A stretch of DNA of 33,429 nt, taken from the NCBI GenBank assembly GCA_945863425.1, contig CAMBBW010000008.1, positions 1 to 33,429 of the forward strand, given 5' to 3'. Both the position numbers and the translations under genes were made by a program. The stretch comes from Lishizhenia tianjinensis. GTDB lineage: Bacteria > Bacteroidota > Bacteroidia > Flavobacteriales_D > Crocinitomicaceae. Under the pieces are notes generated by a model. That model saw only the letters and a list, made by a program, of their open reading frames with translations, made no database searches and was not told where the DNA came from. Shown here piece by piece: positions 1-9,357 of this stretch (the first letter of the stretch is position 1; each line of letters opens with the position of its first letter).

Positions 1-668
1 CAATACCTTGAATCAATTAAAAACGGTGCACACCCTGCATCCACGTAAGCATAACCAAAATGAGCACCTTGACCACAATCGCCTGTAGCAAAATCCAAAG
101 TAACTGTTTGTCCAACATATGCAGACACATCAACTCCGATCGTAATCCAAGGTTTATATTGAACACCTCCGCAATTTTGAAATCCGGAACCCGGACCTGC
201 AGCGACATAGTAATTGGTACAAGGTATTACTTGTCCATTTTGATTTAATAATTTTGCTTCAAAACGAGGTTGGTCTGCGGGACCATGAGTAGGGTCCTCT
301 AATACAACAGCATATTTATATATGATCAATGTATTGGCCGGTGTAATAGTAAAGTTGTAACGTAATCTTTCAGCACCAAACCCACTCAAATCATTTCCTA
401 GTCGTGCAGAAAATATGCTTCCAGGAGCAACAACTGGTATTTGACCACAAGAATTTGGGTCAAACCCTGCACCTGTCATTATCGTGTGTTGACCAGCAAC
501 TATTCCGTTTGTTGGCGTATTAATTGCACAACAGCTGCCTGTTTGTCCAATCCAATTTTGAAACGTGCCACTTTCAAAGTCCGCATTATCGCATCCATTT
601 TGGGCACAAAGATTTCCAACGCAATAAAACAACAATAAAAAACAAAAAAAAGGTGGCTTTTTAGTCAT
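1..668 (-). CDS. N-terminal part of a secreted surface protein, truncated at the left window edge (probable T9SS cargo/adhesin-like)
   Basis: Continuous open minus-strand frame from ATG at 668 to the window edge: MTKKPPFFCFLLLFYCVGNLCAQNGCDNADFESGTFQNWIGQTGSCC...GYAYVDAGCAPFLIDSRY. It has a signal-peptide-like N-terminus. It is absent from the ORF track because no stop lies inside the window. Confidence 0.82.
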   Translation of the reverse strand, partial: MTKKPPFFCFLLLFYCVGNLCAQNGCDNADFESGTFQNWIGQTGSCCAINTPTNGIVAGQHTIMTGAGFDPNSCGQIPVVAPGSIFSARLGNDLSGFGAERLRYNFTITPANTLIIYKYAVVLEDPTHGPADQPRFEAKLLNQNGQVIPCTNYYVAAGPGSGFQNCGGVQYKPWITIGVDVSAYVGQTVTLDFATGDCGQGAHFGYAYVDAGCAPFLIDSRY

Positions 669-686
669 AATATCAGTTTAGTGAAC

Positions 687-694
687 CAAAGATA
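687..694 (-). promoter_or_regulatory. Bacteroidota-type -7 box (TATCTTTG) upstream of the secreted-protein gene
   Basis: Minus-strand TATCTTTG matches TAnnTTTG, about 19 nt upstream of the ATG at 668. No clear -33 element. Confidence 0.45.
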
Positions 695-751
695 TGTTAA
701 AAAACGAAAAATAAAAATTATCTATTAAATAAACTTCGAGTATTTACAATA

Positions 752-1933
752 TTACATCATTTCTATTACTCCGGCTGCACCTTGCCCCGTCCCGACGCAC
801 ATGCTAACAATACCGTATTTTTGGTTTCTTTTCTTTAATTCATTGATTAGTTGAACAGTAAGTTTAGCGCCCGTACAACCCAAAGGATGTCCCAAAGCAA
901 TTGCACCACCATTCACATTCACAATTTCCGGATTGAGGTTTAATTCCCTAATAACAGCCAATGATTGAGAGGCAAATGCTTCATTGAGTTCGATTAAATT
1001 TATATCATTCAAGGATAAGCCTGCTTGTTTCAACGCCTTTGGAATTGCTTCAACTGGGCCAATTCCCATAATACGGGGCTCAACTCCCACTACAGCATAA
1101 GATTTCAATCGAGCAATTGGTTCAATATTCAATACTTTCATCATTTTTTCAGACATAACCAACACAAAAGCAGCTCCATCGGAAGTTTGAGAAGAATTGC
1201 CAGCAGTTACAGAACCGTCAACAGCAAATACCGGTTTTAAATGAAGTAATCCTTCCAGCGAACTTGGTCTAGGGCCTTCATCAGTATCAATAATGTATGT
1301 TTTACTTTGTCTTTTTTCATTTTTATCCAAAAAAACATGTTCCACTTCAATGGGTACAATATCATTTACAAATCGGCCTGCTTGAATTGCTTTTAATGCT
1401 TTCTCGTGTGAATGAAGGGAGAAAACATCTTGATCTTCTCGTGAAACGTTGTATTGCTTTGCAACTGCTTCCGCCGTTAATCCCATTCCCCAATAATAGG
1501 ATGGATTTTCTTTTGCTACTTTTGGATTTGGTACGATTCTCCACCCCCCCATTGCCATAACCGACATAGATTCAACACCACCTGCAATGATACAATCAGC
1601 CATTCCGGATTCAATTTTTGCTTGAGCCAATGCAATTGTTTCCAACCCAGAAGAACAATAACGATTCACCGTCATTCCAGGTACTTTATCTGTTTTTAGG
1701 CCAATAAGAGAAACCATTCTACCCAAATTTAGACCTTGCTCAGCCTCAGGAGTTGCATTTCCAACAATGACATCATCAATTTGATGGGCCTCCAATGCAG
1801 GAACTGATTGAATTAAATGTTCGATAACACGTGCGGCTAAATCATCCGGTCTAAAAAATCGGAATCCGCCTTTTCCTGCTTTTCCGACAGCTGACCGATA
1901 GCCAGCGACAATATATGCCCTATTCATACTCAT
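752..1933 (-). CDS. fadA: Acetyl-CoA acyltransferase (thiolase)
   Basis: 393 aa; thiolase motifs [52 protein letters not shown]. Confidence 0.95.
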   Translation of the reverse strand: MSMNRAYIVAGYRSAVGKAGKGGFRFFRPDDLAARVIEHLIQSVPALEAHQIDDVIVGNATPEAEQGLNLGRMVSLIGLKTDKVPGMTVNRYCSSGLETIALAQAKIESGMADCIIAGGVESMSVMAMGGWRIVPNPKVAKENPSYYWGMGLTAEAVAKQYNVSREDQDVFSLHSHEKALKAIQAGRFVNDIVPIEVEHVFLDKNEKRQSKTYIIDTDEGPRPSSLEGLLHLKPVFAVDGSVTAGNSSQTSDGAAFVLVMSEKMMKVLNIEPIARLKSYAVVGVEPRIMGIGPVEAIPKALKQAGLSLNDINLIELNEAFASQSLAVIRELNLNPEIVNVNGGAIALGHPLGCTGAKLTVQLINELKKRNQKYGIVSMCVGTGQGAAGVIEMM

Positions 1934-2559
1934 TTTTTTAATTTTGCCTTGAGGAATTCATACATTATTGGAAGCACGGAAAGGCCTATAATTCCCAAAC
2001 AAACTAAATCTATGTGTTTACGAATCCATTCAACCTCACCTAATAAATAACCGGCTGAACACAATCCAAATACCCATAAAAATCCACCCATTAAATCATA
2101 CAAGAAAAAAACTCTGTACTTCATTTTTCCAACTCCAGCAGCAAAAGGAGCAAATGTTCTAACAAAAGGGACAAAACGAGCCATAATGATCGCTTTAACG
2201 CCGTTTTTCTTAAAAAACAATTCTGTTTGATCTAGGTACTCTTGTTTTACTAATTTTCTATTCTTAATCTTCCATGACAGAACGCCCAATCCAATTTTTC
2301 TTCCTACCCAATAATTACAGTTGTCGCCCAACACGGCAGCAAAATAGAGTAATATTAACAAGGTTGAAAAATCCAAGTGTCCCGTTTTAGCAAACAATCC
2401 GGCAGTGAAAAGCAATGAGTCTCCAGGTAAAAAAGGCATAACAACAAAACCTGTTTCAATGAAAATAACTAAAAATAAAATCAAATAAATAGTTGTTCCA
2501 TACTGTTGAAACAACCAATCAAAATCTAATTCTAAAATGTGTTTAAATAATTCAACCAT
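1930..2559 (-). CDS. DedA family (VTT domain) membrane protein
   Basis: 209 aa; FIETGFVVMPFLPGDSLLFTAG and ARFVPFVRTFAPFAAGVGKM are DedA hallmarks. 4-nt ATGA overlap with the thiolase gene. Confidence 0.93.
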   Translation of the reverse strand: MVELFKHILELDFDWLFQQYGTTIYLILFLVIFIETGFVVMPFLPGDSLLFTAGLFAKTGHLDFSTLLILLYFAAVLGDNCNYWVGRKIGLGVLSWKIKNRKLVKQEYLDQTELFFKKNGVKAIIMARFVPFVRTFAPFAAGVGKMKYRVFFLYDLMGGFLWVFGLCSAGYLLGEVEWIRKHIDLVCLGIIGLSVLPIMYEFLKAKLKK

Positions 2560-2561
2560 AA

Positions 2562-4979
2562 CTAATTTCTTAAAATTTTACCGTTTTTAACCAGACCCTC
2601 CAGGCGTTCGAGTGTTTTGCGTTGCCCACACAATTCGACAAAAGCTTTACGTTCCAAATCTAATAAGTATTGCTCAGAAACCTTTGTGTTTTCAGATAAA
2701 TCACCTCCACACAAAACATACCCCAATTTTTCTGAAATCAAGGCATCGTGTTCAGAAATATAATTTCCGCTTAACATCGTGTTTGCTCCTACGTAAACAA
2801 TCCCCAAGCCCTCTTGTCCAACAACCGTAATGTTTTTCGATCGTTTATTTGGTGTATAACCCGCTAATGCAAGTTCTAAACAAGCTTCTTTTGCTCGTGT
2901 TAATTGCAATTCTCTATTCATAATTACCTCATCAATACCTTGGCGTAAATAACCAAGATCAAAAGCTTCATAAGCTGAGGTGGAAACCTTCGCTTGGCCA
3001 ATAGTTAGAAATCGCTCCCGCAATCGATTTATTTTTATATCTCCCTCCATAAGCTCATCTGACAACCGTTTAGCAAATTCCTTTGAGCCGCCACCACCGG
3101 GAATTAACCCAACGCCAAATTCCACTAAACCCATATACAGTTCAGCGTGTGCCACTACTTTATCAGCATGCATAGATAATTCGCACCCTCCACCTAGTGC
3201 CATGTTATGGGGGGCAACCACTACTGGAATATTGGAATACCGTACGCGCATCATGGTGTCTTGAAAAGCTTTTACCGCAAAGTTCAATTCGTCAAACTCT
3301 TGTTCGATAGCCATCATAAAAATCATTCCCACATTTGCTCCTGCTGAAAAGTGTTGTCCGTTATTAGAAATAACTAATCCTCGATAATCTTTTTCGGCTA
3401 AATCAATTGCTTTGTTAATCCCTTGAATAACTCCCCCACCAATTGTGTTCATTTTAGTGTGAAACTCCAAGTTTAAAACACCATCCCCTAAATCGATAAT
3501 CGTTGTATCCGCATTGCCCCATACTTTATTTTCTGTTCGTAAATTTTCTAAGGAAACAAGATTCTCTGAACCGGGAATTACCACATATTCCTTTTCGGAG
3601 ATCGAGTAAAAATAGTGTAGACCATTGAGTGTTTTGTAAAATTGAGTGTTTCCTAAGGACTTCATTTCAATAACCCAATCTGCTGGAACCTTACCGTTGG
3701 CCTGAATTAATTCAATTCCGCGGTCAAAGCCAATAACATCCCACGTTTCAAAAGGGCCTAATTCCCAACCAAATCCTGCCTTCAGGGCGTGATCTATTCG
3801 ATAAATATCATCTGTAATTTCGGGAATCCGCTGAGAGACATATGCAAACAAACCAGCAAATAATTTACGGTAAAATTCACCTGCTTTATCTTTTCCTGAG
3901 AATAATAGTTGCGTCCGTTGCTTCAAATCATCCATTGATCGAGCCAGTTCAAGTGTCGGGAATTTCACTTTTTGAGCTAGTTTGTATTCTAAGGTTTTTA
4001 AATCGAGTGCGTGAATTTCGCTTTTGCCCTCGGCTGTTTTTACTTTTTTATAAAATCCCTGATCGGTTTTAGACCCCAACCAACTGTTTGACATCATGTT
4101 GGAAATATAACCAGGCAACTGAAACAATTCGTTTTCCTCGTCGTGTGGGCAATTTGCTTTTATTCCATTTGCAACATGTACCAACGTGTCCAAGCCAACC
4201 ACATCACACGTTCTAAACGTAGCTGATTTGGGTCTGCCTATAATTGTTCCGGATAATTTATCCACCTCTTCCACCGTCAATCCCAATTCTTCCACCGTGT
4301 GAAACAAAGACATGATGGAATAAACTCCAACACGATTGGCAATAAAAGCAGGCGTATCTTTACACAAAACCGTCTTTTTTCCCAAAAAACGAGTACCGAA
4401 ATCAAGCAAAAACTTAATGATTTCGGAATTAGTTTCAGGTGAAGGAATGATCTCCAGTAATTGAAGATACCGAGGCGGGTTAAAAAAATGTGTTCCACAA
4501 AAATGTGCTTTGAAATCCGCGGATCTACCTTCCAACATCAAATGAATAGGGATTCCTGATGTATTGGTTGATATGATAGTTCCTGGTTTCCGAAAAGCTT
4601 CTACCTGTTCAAACAGTTGTTTTTTTATATCTAATCGTTCAACAACCACTTCAATTATCCAATCACATGTAGCAATTTTGGGTAAATCATCCTCCAGATT
4701 TCCTGTTTCGATTCTTGCTATAAATTCTTTTTTATAGATGGGTGACGGATTAGATTTTACTGCGGAATCTAAAGCGGAATTAACAATTCTGTTTCTTACC
4801 AACTTTGATTCTAGCGTAACTCCTTTGGCTTTTTCGGATGTATTTAATTCTGTCGGGGCGATGTCCAATAACAAAACCTCACAACCGATATTGGCAAAAT
4901 GACAGGCAATGCGCGACCCCATTATTCCGGAACCTAGTACGGCAACTTTTCTAATAAATCTATTCATATTATTTTCCAT
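2562..4979 (-). CDS. fadB: 3-hydroxyacyl-CoA dehydrogenase / enoyl-CoA hydratase bifunctional protein
   Basis: 805 aa; N-terminal Rossmann VAVLGSGIMGSRIACHFANIG, HFFNPP, C-terminal crotonase ALGGGCELSMHADKVVAH. Start may be the downstream ATG (MNRF) near 4967. Confidence 0.94.
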   Translation of the reverse strand: MENNMNRFIRKVAVLGSGIMGSRIACHFANIGCEVLLLDIAPTELNTSEKAKGVTLESKLVRNRIVNSALDSAVKSNPSPIYKKEFIARIETGNLEDDLPKIATCDWIIEVVVERLDIKKQLFEQVEAFRKPGTIISTNTSGIPIHLMLEGRSADFKAHFCGTHFFNPPRYLQLLEIIPSPETNSEIIKFLLDFGTRFLGKKTVLCKDTPAFIANRVGVYSIMSLFHTVEELGLTVEEVDKLSGTIIGRPKSATFRTCDVVGLDTLVHVANGIKANCPHDEENELFQLPGYISNMMSNSWLGSKTDQGFYKKVKTAEGKSEIHALDLKTLEYKLAQKVKFPTLELARSMDDLKQRTQLLFSGKDKAGEFYRKLFAGLFAYVSQRIPEITDDIYRIDHALKAGFGWELGPFETWDVIGFDRGIELIQANGKVPADWVIEMKSLGNTQFYKTLNGLHYFYSISEKEYVVIPGSENLVSLENLRTENKVWGNADTTIIDLGDGVLNLEFHTKMNTIGGGVIQGINKAIDLAEKDYRGLVISNNGQHFSAGANVGMIFMMAIEQEFDELNFAVKAFQDTMMRVRYSNIPVVVAPHNMALGGGCELSMHADKVVAHAELYMGLVEFGVGLIPGGGGSKEFAKRLSDELMEGDIKINRLRERFLTIGQAKVSTSAYEAFDLGYLRQGIDEVIMNRELQLTRAKEACLELALAGYTPNKRSKNITVVGQEGLGIVYVGANTMLSGNYISEHDALISEKLGYVLCGGDLSENTKVSEQYLLDLERKAFVELCGQRKTLERLEGLVKNGKILRN

Positions 4980-5415
4980 CTAAATTAACTACCCCATCAA
5001 TCACCTGATCAAGAATATTCATGGTATTAAAAAAACCCTCCAAATCCTTTTTTGGTATGTTTTCATTCAATCTTTCATTAAACTCTCGTAAAAAATCACG
5101 CACTAAATTTCGTTTTAATAAGCCTTCTGGAGTCAAGAAAATTAGGACTTTCCGTTTATCTATTTCAGAAATTACTCGTTTTATCCAACCCTGGTCTTCC
5201 ATTGACCTTATCGTGCGCGAAAGAGAAGTTGGTTCCATCCCCATGCGTGGACCCAAGGTTGTACTTGGTGATCCTTCCCTGTCGATGTGCATCAAAATAA
5301 ACCCCGTAGAAATTGTTAAGCCATGAGAATTTGCGCGCTGGTTATACAACCTGTAAATCCTATGCCAAGCATGACGAATCCTACCATCAATTAAATCTTT
5401 ATCTTTATCCTTCAT
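4969..5415 (-). CDS. MarR family transcriptional regulator
   Basis: About 148 aa winged-helix MarR-type protein (STTLGPRMGMEPTSLSRTIRSMEDQGWIKR). The listed start at 5418 is TTG; the first ATG is at 5415. Confidence 0.9.
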   Translation of the reverse strand: MKDKDKDLIDGRIRHAWHRIYRLYNQRANSHGLTISTGFILMHIDREGSPSTTLGPRMGMEPTSLSRTIRSMEDQGWIKRVISEIDKRKVLIFLTPEGLLKRNLVRDFLREFNERLNENIPKKDLEGFFNTMNILDQVIDGVVNLDGK

Positions 5416-5420
5416 CAAAA

Positions 5421-5428
5421 CAAAGATA
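5421..5428 (-). promoter_or_regulatory. -7 box (TATCTTTG) for marR
   Basis: Minus-strand TATCTTTG matches TAnnTTTG and lies 6 nt upstream of the ATG at 5415. Confidence 0.5.
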
Positions 5429-5435
5429 TAAATTA

Positions 5436-5449
5436 TTATGCGCGCATAA
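5436..5449. promoter_or_regulatory. 14-bp perfect palindrome TTATGCGCGCATAA, candidate MarR operator
   Basis: The sequence equals its own reverse complement. It lies just upstream of marR, in the divergent marR / histidine kinase intergenic region. Confidence 0.65.
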
Positions 5450-5462
5450 CTTAAAAAAATTG

Positions 5463-5470
5463 TAATTTTG
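5463..5470 (+). promoter_or_regulatory. -7 box (TAATTTTG) for the histidine kinase operon
   Basis: TAATTTTG matches TAnnTTTG, 33 nt upstream of the ATG at 5504. Confidence 0.4.
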
Positions 5471-5503
5471 TTTGATTAATTATCTCATAGCTCTACTAGC
5501 CCA

Positions 5504-7138
5504 ATGAAGCAAATACGTGTAAACATCGTTGTTATTTTACTAGCAGTTTCTGTATTATCATTGTTTATTATCCAAGCTTTTCAGGTTGTTCAGTTATATG
5601 AACGGAAGCTGATACAATTCAATAACAACCTTAAAACCACTCTAGAACGCATAGCTATAAGACATGAAAAAGCAGAAGACATAAGACGTTACATGCGCCT
5701 GGCAAACAATGACTTCAGCTCTCAATACAAAGATATTTTAAAACAGGAATTTAAGAACTTAATTCCCAAAAATGAAACCGTTTCAATAGCAGACACCATT
5801 ATTTACGAGGGGGGGAAAAAATTAAGTTACTTAATAATCAAAGGAAAAGCAGTTGATTCCTTATCCGGACTAATAACGGAACAAAAAGTGTATGCGCGAG
5901 ATGTTAGGGAGTTAAAAGAGTTGTTTGATAAAAACAACAATCCTCTGCCCACTAACGATTCCATGAAAATTGCCATTCAATTGGACGAGCAGGTATTACA
6001 ACAAGTATTTAAAAAAGCGCGCTTTGTAAACGACATGATGGTGCAAGCATTTCGAGAAAATGTATATGCGGACCAGAGTAAACGCATTGATATTGCCTTT
6101 TTGGATTCCGTGATTCGGAATGAATTAGCAGGAGATGATTTACCTCAAAAATATCGTTTTGCCGTTGGTGATAATTCTAAAAAAGTTTTCCGATTTCCAA
6201 ATAAATCTTCTACATATGATACTTCAATAAATATTATTGCGTGTGGAAAAACCATTTTATTTCCAAGTAATATCATTGATGAAAACATTTATTTGTACTT
6301 ATCTTTTCCATCAAAAAAAACTTTCTTGATTCAGGAAATGCAAAATTCTCTCATCGTGACTTTAATACTCGTTGTTTTTATTATCATCTCCTTAATTATA
6401 ATGTTTAAAACCATTTTAGCACAAAAACGATTGTCAGAAATGAAAAGTGATTTTATTTCGAACATGACACATGAATTTAAAACACCCATTTCAACCATTT
6501 CTTTGGCTTGTGAGGCTATGGGAGATCCGGACATGTTAGATAAAGAAATGAATGCTGCCGTTGCACCGTATGTAAATATGATTAATCAAGAAAATAAAAG
6601 GCTGGGCATTCTCGTAGAAAGCATCTTGCAAAGCGCCGTAATTGAAAAAGGTGAAATCAGATACAAACATGACACCCTAAACTTAGAGCAATTAATTGAA
6701 GACCAAGTAGAAAACGCGCGCTTCAGATTAAAAGGCTTAAATGGTAAAATCACTTTTACTGGGAGTGATGAGTTGATTGAATTTGTTGCGGACAAATTGC
6801 ACGTTTCAAACATCGTTTCAAACCTCATCGATAACGCAATTAAATATAGCAAAGATCGACCAGAAATTAGTGTTAATTTGAGTTCTGACAATAAACATGT
6901 TTATTTAAGCGTTACTGACAATGGAATAGGTATTAAAAAGGAGCATTTACCAAAACTATTTGATAAACTTTTTAGGGTTCCGACTGGTAATATTCATAAC
7001 GTAAAAGGATTTGGATTAGGGCTTAGCTACGTAAAAGCAATTTGCGACCACTACAAATGGGAAGTAACAGTAAAAAGTACATTTGGGGAGGGTAGTACAT
7101 TTGTTATTGTTTTTAAAAATAAAGGGAGAATACAATGA
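5504..7138 (+). CDS. Two-component sensor histidine kinase
   Basis: 544 aa; two TM segments, H-box MTHEFKTPISTISL, N-box NLIDNAIKYS, G-box GFGLGLSYVKAI. Confidence 0.95.
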   Translation: MKQIRVNIVVILLAVSVLSLFIIQAFQVVQLYERKLIQFNNNLKTTLERIAIRHEKAEDIRRYMRLANNDFSSQYKDILKQEFKNLIPKNETVSIADTIIYEGGKKLSYLIIKGKAVDSLSGLITEQKVYARDVRELKELFDKNNNPLPTNDSMKIAIQLDEQVLQQVFKKARFVNDMMVQAFRENVYADQSKRIDIAFLDSVIRNELAGDDLPQKYRFAVGDNSKKVFRFPNKSSTYDTSINIIACGKTILFPSNIIDENIYLYLSFPSKKTFLIQEMQNSLIVTLILVVFIIISLIIMFKTILAQKRLSEMKSDFISNMTHEFKTPISTISLACEAMGDPDMLDKEMNAAVAPYVNMINQENKRLGILVESILQSAVIEKGEIRYKHDTLNLEQLIEDQVENARFRLKGLNGKITFTGSDELIEFVADKLHVSNIVSNLIDNAIKYSKDRPEISVNLSSDNKHVYLSVTDNGIGIKKEHLPKLFDKLFRVPTGNIHNVKGFGLGLSYVKAICDHYKWEVTVKSTFGEGSTFVIVFKNKGRIQ

Positions 7139-7824
7139 GTAAAAAAATTTCAGTTTTATTAGCCGAAGATGATGAAAATCTAGGTCAATTATTATTCACC
7201 TATTTACAAAACAAGGGGTTTCAAGTTATATTAACCCGAAATGGAAAAGCCGCATACGAGCGATTTACAAAAGACTCATTTGATTTTTGCGTTTTTGATG
7301 TGATGATGCCGGAAATGGATGGTTTCACATTGGCAAAAGAAATTAGAGAAGTAGATAAAAAAGTGCCCATCTTATTTTTAACCGCCAAGGCGATGAAGGA
7401 GGATAAATTGCATGGATTTGATGTGGGTGCAGACGATTACCTAACAAAACCCTTCTCCATGGAGGAGCTTTTAGCAAGAATGAATGTTATTCTTAAGCGT
7501 GTAATGCCAGAACAAATTGATGTGAACTCACAAATGTATATCGGTAAAATTAAATATGAACCAGAATTACGCATTCTTCATGTTATCGATGGGGCAAAAA
7601 AACTAACGACCAAAGAAAATGATTTACTCCTTTTATTGGTGAAAAACCAAAATGAAATTCTAGATAGGCAAGCCACACTAAGAGCCGTTTGGGGAGATGA
7701 TAATTATTTCAATGGGCGCAGCATGGATGTTTACATTGCGAAATTGCGGAAATTGCTAAAAGAAGATCAAAACATTGAGATCATGAACATTCATGGGAAA
7801 GGCTTTAAATTATTGATTAAATAA
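7135..7824 (+). CDS. Response regulator, receiver plus winged-helix (OmpR/PhoB type)
   Basis: 229 aa; VLLAEDDENLG, FDVMMPEMDG, KPFSMEELLAR, C-terminal winged-helix DNA-binding domain. Overlaps the kinase by 4 nt. Confidence 0.95.
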   Translation: MSKKISVLLAEDDENLGQLLFTYLQNKGFQVILTRNGKAAYERFTKDSFDFCVFDVMMPEMDGFTLAKEIREVDKKVPILFLTAKAMKEDKLHGFDVGADDYLTKPFSMEELLARMNVILKRVMPEQIDVNSQMYIGKIKYEPELRILHVIDGAKKLTTKENDLLLLLVKNQNEILDRQATLRAVWGDDNYFNGRSMDVYIAKLRKLLKEDQNIEIMNIHGKGFKLLIK

Positions 7825-7842
7825 ATTCGCTCCTCCACTCAA

Positions 7843-9300
7843 ATGCAAGGAAAATTTCTGAGCACTTTATTGCTTTCCTTAGTATTAAATCTTTTAATAA
7901 AACCGATTTCTCTGTTTGGTATTGATGCTGCGGTTCAAAACCGAGTTGGCGCAACCGAATACGGGTTGTATTTTTCACTTCTGAATCTTTCCGTATTATT
8001 TAATATTCTAATTGATTTGGGGATAAACAATTATACCATCCGAACAATGGCCCAAGATCCATTTGCAGCAACCAAACACGTTGGGCGAATTATGGTTTTG
8101 CGCGGAATACTTTTTCTTGTTTATTCCGTTTTTACACTGTGTATTGCTGTTTTCATTGGATATCATGGATATGAACTTCATTTAATGGGTGTTTTGATTT
8201 TTAATCAATTACTGATCATGTTCACTGCCTATGCACGAAGTTTTTTTTCTGGATTACATTACTTTAAAACGGATGCTATATTGTCTGTTTTAGATCGGTT
8301 TTTATTGATTTTTATTTGTGGCGTTGTTTTGTATACAAGTTTTTTTACTGCCGAATTTCAAATTGAATGGTATATATGGATACAAACAATTTGCTATGCA
8401 ATCACCCTGCTTGTTGCACTTTTTTTACTTTCACGAATAATTCATCTGAATCATTTTACATTTGACCGAAAATTCTCCGCAACTGTAATTAAACAAAGTC
8501 TGCCTTATGCAGCCTTAATTTTACTAATGCTATTATACACGCGGTCTGACTCCGTAATTTTGGAACGATTGCATGAAACGGGAAGATTCGAAGCCGGTGT
8601 TTATGCCCAAGGATTTCGATTGCTTGATGCGCTATACATGTTTGGAATGGTGTTCGCGGGTCTTCTTTTTCCGATGTTTTCTCGTTTATTAAAACAATCG
8701 AACAAAGAAATTATTCCCTTGTTGCAAACTAGCGGAAACCTACTAATTGGCGGATGCAGCGTGTTAATAATTGCGCTCTATTTCAATGCCGAATTGGTTC
8801 TCGGTTGGATTTACGAAAACAACGTCTATTATTCCGCTCAATCTTTCCGTTGGCTCATGCTTGGTTTTTTTGGAATTAGCTTGAATTTTATTTTTGGAAC
8901 CCTTCTCTCTGCCAATGGAAATTTTAAAGAACTCAATTACTTAGCCGCCGCTGCTGTTTTTTTCAATATTGGCATGAACCTTTTTATGGCGCCGCTTTAT
9001 GGCTCTACAGGAATTGGAGTTACCTTTTTTATCACTCAACTTACTGTGGCAATCGCTCAATTATTTATAGCTAAAGAAAAAATTGGGTTTCGTTTCATCC
9101 CTAAATTTATTGGGGTACACCTCATACTAATTGCAACGTTAGTGCTAATTGGCTTGCTTATATCATCGTCAGAAATGCTATTTATTGTACAACTAATACT
9201 GGGAGGGATTTTATTATTGGCCCTTCGAATAATTGACATCAAGGAATTGAAATTGATGTTTCTCCCGTCAAAAGCAACAAAAAACAATATTTCAGCGTAA
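7843..9300 (+). CDS. Polysaccharide flippase / oligosaccharide translocase-like integral membrane protein (MATE/MOP superfamily)
   Basis: 485 aa, many TM helices; N-terminal pattern AVQNRVGATEYGLYFSLLNLSVLFNILIDLGI typical of Wzx-type flippases. 18 nt downstream of the response regulator. Confidence 0.85.
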   Translation: MQGKFLSTLLLSLVLNLLIKPISLFGIDAAVQNRVGATEYGLYFSLLNLSVLFNILIDLGINNYTIRTMAQDPFAATKHVGRIMVLRGILFLVYSVFTLCIAVFIGYHGYELHLMGVLIFNQLLIMFTAYARSFFSGLHYFKTDAILSVLDRFLLIFICGVVLYTSFFTAEFQIEWYIWIQTICYAITLLVALFLLSRIIHLNHFTFDRKFSATVIKQSLPYAALILLMLLYTRSDSVILERLHETGRFEAGVYAQGFRLLDALYMFGMVFAGLLFPMFSRLLKQSNKEIIPLLQTSGNLLIGGCSVLIIALYFNAELVLGWIYENNVYYSAQSFRWLMLGFFGISLNFIFGTLLSANGNFKELNYLAAAAVFFNIGMNLFMAPLYGSTGIGVTFFITQLTVAIAQLFIAKEKIGFRFIPKFIGVHLILIATLVLIGLLISSSEMLFIVQLILGGILLLALRIIDIKELKLMFLPSKATKNNISA

Positions 9301-9357
9301 ACACCGTTAAAAAAACGGTTTGATTCTCTAACTTAGCGCGCGAAAACTATTCAACCT

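Noticed and set aside
17-638. Three short ORFs at the left edge (17..208 -, 60..248 +, 441..638 +)
   Set aside because: All conflict with the continuous open secreted-protein frame on the minus strand (668 down to 1), which has a signal peptide and a coherent protein sequence.
1025-1560. Plus-strand ORFs inside fadA and other antisense ORFs elsewhere (e.g. 2612..2830, 2980..3264, 14997..15299, 18131..18364, 20809..21106, 22025..22427)
   Set aside because: Shadow ORFs antisense to or out of frame with well-supported genes; low-complexity translations with no recognisable family.
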